In this document: one piece after another, positions 1-5,594 of the stretch
How the letters are laid out: each line of letters begins with the position of its first letter
Numbering within the stretch: the first letter of the stretch is position 1
NCBI GenBank assembly: GCA_017514645.1
Contig: JAFWJP010000143.1
Location: 1-6,050, forward strand
Direction of reading: 5' to 3'
Length of the DNA: 6,050 bases
From: Solobacterium sp.
Lineage (GTDB): Bacteria; Bacillota_I; Bacilli_A; Erysipelotrichales; Erysipelotrichaceae
The notes under the pieces: model-generated
The model's input: only the letters and a program-made list of their open reading frames with translations
The model's database searches: none
Told to the model about the DNA's origin: nothing
Program-made: the position numbers and the translations under genes

Positions 1-1345
1 CGGTCTGTTTTTCTTCTTCTGTCAGGTATGTGCTGTTGGAAACAAGGTTCGTTGCATTGCCGATGATGGATGTCAGAGGTGTACGCAGATCATGAGAGAT
101 TGAGCGAAGCAGTCCCGCACGGAAGCGTTCCTTTTCTGCATTGACTTCAGCGGCTGTTTTATCCTTGTTCACCTGTGCGTTTGTCAGCGCAAGCGTAAAC
201 TCATTAATAATGGAAAGCAGCAGGGTATTCTCAAACTCCGTGAATGAACGCTCTTTCATATCAATGCGCAGGATACCGAAACAGTGTTCCTGGGAATGTA
301 CACTGAGGTAGCGGTATTCGCTTGAGGGCCATTGGTCTGTATATGCGCCGGCCTGATGCCGGTAATCCGCAACCCACTGCAGGATTTCTTTTTCTTCGGC
401 AGTGATATCATCCTGTTTGAATTCACCGGACTGACAGACAAAGAAACTGACCGGACGTTTCAGCAGGTCTTCCAGCTGAATACAGACGATCCGGATCATT
501 TCAGATGTATCTTCGGTATATTTCATCTGGTCTGATGTTTCCAGCAGGATTCTGGCCTGATAGGCATTTTCCGAAGATTCCCGGGCTGTATTCTTCAAAC
601 GTACAGCCAGAGTTCCGGTAAGCAGGGATGCCGCAAATGTAACAAGATAAGTGACAAGATAGGAGGAATCATAAACCAGTAAAGTAAAGCGGGGATCAAT
701 GAAAAGGAAGTTGAAGAGCAGAATATAGAGGATTGAGGCAATGATGCCGTATACTCTGTGAGAAGTCAGAACTGATGCGATCAGGACTGCCAGAATATAG
801 ATTGTAACGATGTTGGAATTGCTGAAGACGGACTGATCAAACCAATAACCGATCAGGGTTGCGGCAGACATTACAGCAACGACAAGAATCAGATCGCGGA
901 GGTTCAGCACCGGTGTATTGTTTTTCCTGTATACAAGAGGATAGGCAGATGCCCGTGCGTCCGGAATAATATGAATGTCTGTGTCCGGCAGATAATCGAT
1001 CAGGCGTTCCGGAATACTGCGCACATGTGAGAATCCTGAACGTGCGCTGAGACCAATAAACAGGTCCGTCGTGTGCATCTGACGGGCAATACCGGTAATG
1101 GTCAGAACGATGTCATCGCTTTCGATGATCTGAACCTCTGCACCGCATCTGCGGGCCAGGAGGATATTATCCTTGAGACGCAGGTCAGCGCTCACATCAT
1201 CCTCCAGAGAGCCGATATAGAGAGCTGTCAGGCTGTCTGTCTGTGGATCGTACAGTTTCGCTGCTGCATGGATCACCCGGGCATTGCTCGGGGAAGAAGA
1301 CAGGCAGATCAGAATACGTTTATTGTTTTGTTTTGCTTCATTCAT
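1..1345 (-). CDS. KdpD-like sensor histidine kinase lacking the N-terminal KdpD domain (3' end outside window)
   Basis: This is a membrane sensor kinase, very likely controlling potassium uptake with an OmpR-family partner. The visible 448 codons show, in order: a USP domain (about residues 9-130, with the RILICLS first strand and a TDLFIGLSARSG loop); a DUF4118 membrane domain with four helices (about 151-168, 178-195, 198-216, 228-248), including the typical FNFLFIDPRF stretch; a GAF-like region (about 265-392); and a HisKA domain with H-box SISHDLRTPL, the phosphorylated histidine being H418. The ATPase domain should lie left of the window. Full KdpD proteins begin with an additional ATP-binding domain of about 200 residues. 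Here an in-frame TGA at 1358-1360 excludes it. Residues 16-43 match the c-di-AMP motif of KdpD USP domains. Start choice is uncertain: ATG at 1345 or 1354, neither with a clear Shine-Dalgarno. It is the last visible gene of the ktrB-ktrA operon. The family call is firm; the signal is inferred. Confidence 0.93.
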   Translation of the reverse strand, partial: MNEAKQNNKRILICLSSSPSNARVIHAAAKLYDPQTDSLTALYIGSLEDDVSADLRLKDNILLARRCGAEVQIIESDDIVLTITGIARQMHTTDLFIGLSARSGFSHVRSIPERLIDYLPDTDIHIIPDARASAYPLVYRKNNTPVLNLRDLILVVAVMSAATLIGYWFDQSVFSNSNIVTIYILAVLIASVLTSHRVYGIIASILYILLFNFLFIDPRFTLLVYDSSYLVTYLVTFAASLLTGTLAVRLKNTARESSENAYQARILLETSDQMKYTEDTSEMIRIVCIQLEDLLKRPVSFFVCQSGEFKQDDITAEEKEILQWVADYRHQAGAYTDQWPSSEYRYLSVHSQEHCFGILRIDMKERSFTEFENTLLLSIINEFTLALTNAQVNKDKTAAEVNAEKERFRAGLLRSISHDLRTPLTSIIGNATNLVSNSTYLTEEEKQT

Positions 1346-1382
1346 AACTTGCATACATCATATGATGATAATCCGGATGAAT

Positions 1383-1706
1383 TCAAACCACAATATGCGG
1401 CATGTCATCGGTGATATAAGTATACTGGTCATTCATCGTTTCCAGCACGATAATATCGGCAGAAGGCTTGCTGCATTCTGCGATCAGGGCAGGTCTGCTT
1501 TTGATGCAGAGCAGATAATCCCCCGGCTGGAGTTCTCTGCAGACCATGCCTGCGGTTTCCAGATTGTCGCTGACAATACGGTATTTCGGTCGTTCTTTTT
1601 CCGATACCGGAGCTGATTCCAGAAGATCGTAGATCCTGTGAATCGTGAGATATACGGCGGTTACTGAAAGAAGAAAGCCAACTGCGATGATCATGAATTC
1701 TGTCAT
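1383..1706 (-). CDS. Small single-pass membrane protein of unknown function in the ktrAB-kinase operon
   Basis: I do not recognise this 107-aa protein. Residues 4-21 form one hydrophobic helix (MIIAVGFLLSVTAVYL), and the following HR suggests an N-out, C-in orientation. The remaining roughly 80 residues are soluble and presumably cytoplasmic, with a predicted alpha/beta character around ELQPGDYLLCIKSRP and ADIIVLETMND. It is a real gene rather than a shadow: an AGGAGG Shine-Dalgarno lies 7 bases before its ATG and overlaps the ktrA stop codon (TAGGAGG), so translation is probably coupled to ktrA. The kinase starts 37 bases after its stop. From its position between a K+ transporter and a K+-type sensor, I infer an accessory or regulatory role for one of them, but no domain supports a specific function. 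Confidence 0.82.
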   Translation of the reverse strand: MTEFMIIAVGFLLSVTAVYLTIHRIYDLLESAPVSEKERPKYRIVSDNLETAGMVCRELQPGDYLLCIKSRPALIAECSKPSADIIVLETMNDQYTYITDDMPHIVV

Positions 1707-1717
1707 ATTGTTGCCTC

Positions 1718-2362
1718 CTACAGACCGAACATTCTCTGTATATTGTCTGTTTTCCCCAGCACGAGCATGGTCTGACCGAAGTGCAGAACCGTATCCGGGT
1801 TAATGTTCATTTCCATCTTTCCGTTTTTGACACCAAGGATATTGATTCCGAATCTGCTGCGTACATTGATCTGTCCGACCGGCAGATTGTCCCAGTTCTT
1901 CGGTACCGAGAGTTCAAAGATGGAATATCCGTCCATCAGTTCGATGTAATTGGAAATGTTGTCGGATGAATACCGTATGGCAGCCCATGTACCGAGCTGA
2001 CGCTCCGGAAATATGACTTCAGCAGCTCCATTGCGTTTCAGCAGTTTTTCCTGAGAATCGCTGGTAGCTCTGGCTATGATCCTGGCGGCTCCGAGTTCAT
2101 CCAGCAGGAATGTAGTTTCCAGTGAACTGAGGAAGTTGTCACCGATAGCGACTATAGAGAGATCGTAGTCTTTGATACCGAGTGTTTCCATGAATGCCTC
2201 ATCGGTACTGTCGCCGATCTGGGCGTTGGTTACATAGGGAAGAACTTTATTGATGCGTTCTTCGTTTTTGTCTATCAGCATAACCTGATGTCCGAGTTCA
2301 AGCAGTTTTTCACTGGTATATCTGCCGAATCGTCCGGCACCGATAACAAGAACATTTTTCAT
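1718..2362 (-). CDS. ktrA: KtrA/TrkA-family RCK regulatory subunit of potassium uptake
   Basis: This is the cytoplasmic gating ring subunit that binds nucleotide and opens or closes the KtrB membrane channel. Its 214 aa are normal for single-RCK KtrA proteins, about half the size of double-RCK TrkA. The RCK_N Rossmann fold (1-about 130) has GAGRFG at 8-13, the ribose-binding acidic residue D31 at the end of the second strand, GDSTD at 50-54 and VAIGDN at 71-76. The FPERQLG segment (118-124) corresponds to the conserved region near the ligand site. An RCK_C domain (about 140-214) includes INVRSRFGIN and a NINPD turn; in other Firmicutes this domain binds c-di-AMP. The start is set at MKNVLVIG because AAAGGAG sits 4 bases upstream and the Rossmann fold begins there. 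A longer frame to 2446 would overlap ktrB. It lies 10 bases after ktrB and is surely cotranscribed. Confidence 0.96.
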   Translation of the reverse strand: MKNVLVIGAGRFGRYTSEKLLELGHQVMLIDKNEERINKVLPYVTNAQIGDSTDEAFMETLGIKDYDLSIVAIGDNFLSSLETTFLLDELGAARIIARATSDSQEKLLKRNGAAEVIFPERQLGTWAAIRYSSDNISNYIELMDGYSIFELSVPKNWDNLPVGQINVRSRFGINILGVKNGKMEMNINPDTVLHFGQTMLVLGKTDNIQRMFGL

Positions 2363-2372
2363 ATAACTCCTT

Positions 2373-3713
2373 TCATCCCACTGCAACATATTCAGCGGGA
2401 TATTTTCCGCAGGCTTCCTTTTGTCTGGAACCGGCTGCGTAGGCAACAGTCAAGCCGCCCACACGGCCGAAGAACATGAATCCTGTCAGCAGGATCTTGG
2501 ACAAAGATGACAGATGCTGGGTGATGCCGCAGCTGAGCCCTACGGTGCCCAATGCCGAGGCACACTCAAACATGGAAGGAAGAACCGGCAGTTTCTCACA
2601 GTACGAAACGATGAGAGATCCGGCTATGAGGAGGCTGAGATACAGCACCAGCAGAACCATAGCGTTCCGGATGACAGAGGGTTCGATACGGCGCCCGAAA
2701 GTGCTGACGTCATCTTTCCTCTTCATAAACGCAAAGGATGAGATAAACAGAATATACAATGATGTGATTTTCATGCCGCCTGCCGTCGATCCGGGTGCAC
2801 CGCCCGCAATCATCAGCAGAATCGTGATCAGCAGACTGCCTTCACTCATTCTGCTGTAATCAAACGTACTGAATCCCGCGGTTCTGGGTGTTACACTGTG
2901 GAACAATGCGTAAAGGACACGTTTTTTCCCGGTGTACGCACTGAATTCAGAAGTATAGAACCAGAGGAAGGGGATCACAATAAGCACGAAGGTCATGATA
3001 AGTACTATTTTGGACTGAAGCCGCAGTTTTCTGTTGTGGATCCCGTTGCGGAACAGATCCTGCCAGGTCAGGAATCCAAGACCTCCTGCGATGATCAGTG
3101 CCATAATGACCGTATTGACAAGGACAGAATCCGAGTAAACCGAAAGAGAGGTTCCGGTCTGCTGTACTCCCATGATATCGAAGCCGGCGTTGCAGAAAGC
3201 AGAGACGGAATGGAATACAGCGCTGAACATGCCTGAGCCAGGCCCCATGTCCCTGCAGAATACAGGGCACAGCAGAAATGCACCTGCAGCTTCAGTCATC
3301 AATGTACCGATGAGGATATGCTTTGTCATTCTCACGATACCTCCGATCTGCGGTGCAGAGATTGCGTCCTGCATCGTTGTCCGCTGCATGATACCGATCC
3401 GTCTTCCGGTGATTATGAATGCAGCCACTGCGACTGTAATAACACCCAAACCTCCGATCTGAATCAACAGAAGAAGGACGATCTTACCGAACAGCGTCCA
3501 GTGAGAAGACGTATCATAAACGGTCAGCCCGGTAACACAGACCGCTGAAGCTGAAGTAAACAGCGCATTGATCAAGGTTGTATGTTTGCCCTGTACAGTA
3601 GAAACAGGGAGATACAGCAGGATCGCACCGAGCAGTATGACACATGCAAAACCGAAGAGAATCACTCTGAATGATGTGATATGTCTGCGCAGCATAATCG
3701 GAATAACGGACAT
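2373..3713 (-). CDS. ktrB: KtrB/TrkH-family potassium transporter membrane subunit
   Basis: This is the ion-conducting subunit of a Ktr potassium uptake system (often Na+-dependent), placed in the cytoplasmic membrane and gated by KtrA. Its 446 aa match KtrB length rather than the longer TrkH. Four membrane-pore-membrane repeats are visible, each with its selectivity-filter segment: VTGLT (60-64), NAGFD (175-179), RTAGFS (277-282) and GTVGLS (389-394), with the central glycines at 62, 177, 280 and 392. The glycine-rich GGAPGSTAGGMK (304-315) is the intramembrane gating loop of the third repeat. The conserved arginine of the last repeat is R417 in FFGRVGG. The C-terminus YPAEYVAVG resembles the usual KtrB tail. 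The chosen ATG has AGAAAGGA 7 bases upstream; M7 is a less likely start. It is the first gene of the operon, preceded by a candidate response-regulator operator. Confidence 0.96.
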   Translation of the reverse strand: MSVIPIMLRRHITSFRVILFGFACVILLGAILLYLPVSTVQGKHTTLINALFTSASAVCVTGLTVYDTSSHWTLFGKIVLLLLIQIGGLGVITVAVAAFIITGRRIGIMQRTTMQDAISAPQIGGIVRMTKHILIGTLMTEAAGAFLLCPVFCRDMGPGSGMFSAVFHSVSAFCNAGFDIMGVQQTGTSLSVYSDSVLVNTVIMALIIAGGLGFLTWQDLFRNGIHNRKLRLQSKIVLIMTFVLIVIPFLWFYTSEFSAYTGKKRVLYALFHSVTPRTAGFSTFDYSRMSEGSLLITILLMIAGGAPGSTAGGMKITSLYILFISSFAFMKRKDDVSTFGRRIEPSVIRNAMVLLVLYLSLLIAGSLIVSYCEKLPVLPSMFECASALGTVGLSCGITQHLSSLSKILLTGFMFFGRVGGLTVAYAAGSRQKEACGKYPAEYVAVG

Positions 3714-3748
3714 TGCTTGTTCCTTTCTGACTACAGCATATCGGCTCC

Positions 3749-3802
3749 GGCGTTAAAAAGGTGTTAGGGTTATTGCGCCTGACATTAAAAATGCGTTAAA
3801 AA
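3749..3802 (-). promoter_or_regulatory. Candidate response-regulator operator upstream of ktrB (two pairs of 11-base direct repeats)
   Basis: Read on the plus strand, there are four aligned units: GGCGTTAAAAA (3749-3759), GGTGTTAGGGT (3760-3770), then a 10-base spacer, GACATTAAAAA (3781-3791) and TGCGTTAAAAA (3792-3802). Tandem 11-base repeats, with a conserved core followed by an A-rich tract, are the arrangement bound by PhoB/OmpR-type regulators, the family to which KdpE belongs. The array ends 35 bases before the ktrB start codon. A weak -10-like TATGCT (minus strand, 3740-3735) lies next to it without a matching -35, as expected at an activated promoter, although the implied leader is short. 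Three of the units agree well; the second is degenerate. Function is inferred. Confidence 0.45.
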
Positions 3803-3817
3803 AACCCGTGCAGTCAT

Positions 3818-3841
3818 AAAAAAGGATCCGTTTCCGGATCC
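3818..3841 (-). terminator. Rho-independent terminator of the 251-aa gene
   Basis: On the minus strand a 7-bp stem, GGATCCG with CGGATCC (plus positions 3824-3830 and 3835-3841), closes a 4-base loop and is followed at once by six T residues. It begins 16 bases after the stop codon at 3858. It separates that gene's transcript from the ktrB operon, which therefore needs its own promoter in 3714-3817. Confidence 0.85.
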
Positions 3842-3857
3842 CGGTGTTATGGCTGTA

Positions 3858-4613
3858 TCAGGCTGCGCTGAGATCTGCCTTGACGTCGCAGAACAGGGAG
3901 ATGATGCGGTCTGGCTGGATATCCTCCGTTGCGTTGAGGGGAATGATTGCCGGCAGAATACCAATGGCTGTCTGTACCTGCAGGATGACGCATCCGCAGA
4001 GCATATCGCCGATCTGCAGATAATGCGGTGTGCCGGAAACGATTCTGCCGATGAACAATGACCAGGTCTCATCCGGATCTTCCCGCTGCAGCAGGCTGCC
4101 GGAAGCGATGAATGTATCATCAAAGTCGAAGATCATGCCTTCCTCTGCAAAGTCATCCTTCAGATCCTCCAGCGTACTGTAGATACTGTAGCGGAAAGGG
4201 AAGAGGGACAGCGCTGCAGGCTGTACGGTATCTTCAATATCCTCATTGATCATATGCCGGTTGACCGTTTCCAGCAGGAAGTGCTGATCTCCGCAGCCGG
4301 CTTCGTAGTATTCGTTTCCGTCCTGGGATTTGTCCAGCCTGAAGATGAATTCCACGTCCTTGACCGGACTGTCCGCGATCACCAGATCCAGATCACGGAT
4401 ATCCGCGCCGTTTTCCTCCATCATCATGTTGAAAACGGCCCTTAGCACGATCGATCCGTCCTGTGCATCAGGAATGTCATAGGTATAGAGGACATGACGG
4501 TTCGATTCGTTGATATAGGATCTTCCGGGCTTTTTCTGCAGAAAGTGCAGAAGTTCGGATATCAGATCGGATTCATTGTTCGGGTCGATGAAGCATTCAA
4601 TATGTACAGGCAT
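3858..4613 (-). CDS. Uncharacterised soluble 251-aa protein
   Basis: I do not recognise this family. The protein has 251 aa, is acidic, and has no signal peptide or membrane helix. Its N-terminus MPVHIECFIDPNN looks like an exposed first strand followed by a helix (ESDLISELLHFLQKK). The middle is rich in acidic segments (EENGADIRDLDLVIAD, NEDIEDT). The C-terminal part is made of strand-like stretches, such as TWSLFIGRIVSG and YLQIGDMLCGCVILQVQT. The gene is credible: CGGAGG lies 5 bases before the ATG, a terminator follows its stop, and the frame is open through 252 codons. It is monocistronic on this evidence and divergent from mrp, with 76 bases between the two start codons. This alone does not link it to iron-sulfur or potassium metabolism. 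Confidence 0.85.
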   Translation of the reverse strand: MPVHIECFIDPNNESDLISELLHFLQKKPGRSYINESNRHVLYTYDIPDAQDGSIVLRAVFNMMMEENGADIRDLDLVIADSPVKDVEFIFRLDKSQDGNEYYEAGCGDQHFLLETVNRHMINEDIEDTVQPAALSLFPFRYSIYSTLEDLKDDFAEEGMIFDFDDTFIASGSLLQREDPDETWSLFIGRIVSGTPHYLQIGDMLCGCVILQVQTAIGILPAIIPLNATEDIQPDRIISLFCDVKADLSAA

Positions 4614-4634
4614 GGTAACCTCCGGGTATCATCT

Positions 4635-4663
4635 ATGAAAACGGTGTTTGATTCTGATACAAT
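4635..4663 (+). promoter_or_regulatory. Predicted sigma-A-type promoter of mrp
   Basis: A -35-like ATGAAA (4635-4640; four of six to TTGACA) and a -10 TACAAT (4658-4663; five of six to TATAAT) are exactly 17 bases apart. A TG one base upstream of the -10 (4655-4656) makes it an extended -10. Transcription would start near 4670, just before the Shine-Dalgarno AAAAGGAG, giving a leader of about 20 bases. Confidence 0.6.
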
Positions 4664-4689
4664 ACTATAGGTTAAAAGGAGAACATACA

Positions 4690-5538
4690 ATGGCAAATAC
4701 AAATCAGAATCCGGAAAACTGCAACGGTGCATGTGATACCTGCGGTACGGACTGCCCGTCAAGAAACGGCGGCACCCCGAATTTCAGGATCGAACCGCAT
4801 AAGCGTTCTTCGATCAAAAAGATGATCGGTATCGTATCCGGGAAGGGCGGTGTCGGCAAGTCGTTCGTGACATCGGCGCTGGCGGTTGAGATGGCAAGAA
4901 GGGGATATCGTGTCGGTGTCCTGGACGGAGATATTACGGGTCCTTCCATGGGCAAGGTATTCGGTGTAAAGCAGAAGGCAATGGGTGACGGAGAACTGAT
5001 GTATCCGGCGAAGACAAAGCTGGGCATTCAGGTTGTTACCGCGAATATGCTGCTGGAGAGCGATGATCAGCCGATCATCTGGAGAGGTCCGATGGTGGCC
5101 GGAATCCTGAAGCAGTTCTATCAGGAAGTATTCTGGGACAGAGTAGACTACATGTTTGTGGATATGCCTCCGGGAACCGGTGATGTTCCTCTGACGGCAT
5201 TCCAGTCGTTCCCGCTGGACGGGATCGTTGTTGTGACCAGTCCGCAGGATCTGGTGTCCATGGTCGTGGAAAAGGCCATCAACATGGCACAGATGATGAA
5301 TATCCGCGTGCTGGGTCTTGTCGAGAACATGAGTTATGTCGAGTGCCCGGACTGCGGGAAGAAGATGTATGTATTCGGCAATTCGCACATTGAAGAAGTT
5401 GCTGAGAAGTTCGGTCTGGATGTCCTTGCAAGGATCCCTCTGGATGAGAAGAATGCTGTTCTGAGCGATGAAGGCGCGATCGAGGACCTGACAGTGGAAC
5501 CGCTGAAGAAAGCGGCTGATTTCATCGAAACGTTGTAG
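4690..5538 (+). CDS. mrp: Mrp/NBP35-family P-loop ATPase, iron-sulfur cluster carrier
   Basis: This cytosolic ATPase is of the family that holds [4Fe-4S] clusters and passes them to target apoproteins, acting as a dimer. Its 282 aa contain the deviant Walker A GKGGVGKS (51-58), DGDITGPS (79-86), the switch motif DMPPGTGD (158-165) and the C-terminal cluster-binding CxxC, C219-P-D-C222. The N-terminus adds CNGACDTCGTDC, with C11, C15, C18 and C22. This is a second cysteine group typical of the Nbp35-like form seen in anaerobic Bacillota and archaea, and absent from short ApbC-type Mrp. The ATG at 4690 is chosen because AAAAGGAG lies about 8 bases upstream; an earlier in-frame ATG at 4648 would fall inside the predicted promoter. 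No U-tract terminator follows, so reading into the response regulator gene is possible. Confidence 0.95.
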   Translation: MANTNQNPENCNGACDTCGTDCPSRNGGTPNFRIEPHKRSSIKKMIGIVSGKGGVGKSFVTSALAVEMARRGYRVGVLDGDITGPSMGKVFGVKQKAMGDGELMYPAKTKLGIQVVTANMLLESDDQPIIWRGPMVAGILKQFYQEVFWDRVDYMFVDMPPGTGDVPLTAFQSFPLDGIVVVTSPQDLVSMVVEKAINMAQMMNIRVLGLVENMSYVECPDCGKKMYVFGNSHIEEVAEKFGLDVLARIPLDEKNAVLSDEGAIEDLTVEPLKKAADFIETL

Positions 5539-5551
5539 AGCGTTCACAGAA

Positions 5552-5579
5552 AGTTCAGAATCTGTCTGTATTCTGAATT
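5552..5579. repeat. Inverted repeat between mrp and the response regulator gene
   Basis: TTCAGAAT (5554-5561) and ATTCTGAA (5570-5577) form a perfect 8-bp stem around an 8-base loop. It extends outward by a G-T pair and an A-T pair. It ends one base before the AGGAGA Shine-Dalgarno of the next gene. No T-run follows on the plus strand, so a normal terminator is unlikely. It could be an operator, a transcript-processing site or a translation-modulating hairpin. Confidence 0.5.
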
Positions 5580-5594
5580 CAGGAGAAACGGAAG

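Noticed and set aside
1073..1616. Plus-strand open frames of 110 and 113 codons opposite the kinase and the 107-aa gene
   Set aside because: They read against two operon genes that have supported starts or clear domains, and show no motif.
2363..2446. A longer ktrA frame starting at 2446
   Set aside because: The extra 28 residues would overlap the ktrB end by 74 bases and precede the first Rossmann strand. The ATG at 2362 has a strong Shine-Dalgarno.
2476..3462. Several plus-strand open frames of 75-127 codons inside ktrB
   Set aside because: They are antisense to the clearly coding ktrB frame, overlap one another, and show no recognisable domain.
3714..3817. A c-di-AMP (ydaO-type) riboswitch ahead of ktrB, as found before some Ktr genes
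   Set aside because: The space is too short for that RNA plus a promoter, and I see none of its helices or an expression-platform terminator. The direct repeats explain the region better.
4648..4689. An earlier in-frame start for mrp at 4648
   Set aside because: It lies within the predicted promoter and has no ribosome binding site. The ATG at 4690 has AAAAGGAG at proper spacing.
5552..5579. The hairpin after mrp as a rho-independent terminator
   Set aside because: The stem is AT-rich and no T-run follows it on the plus strand.
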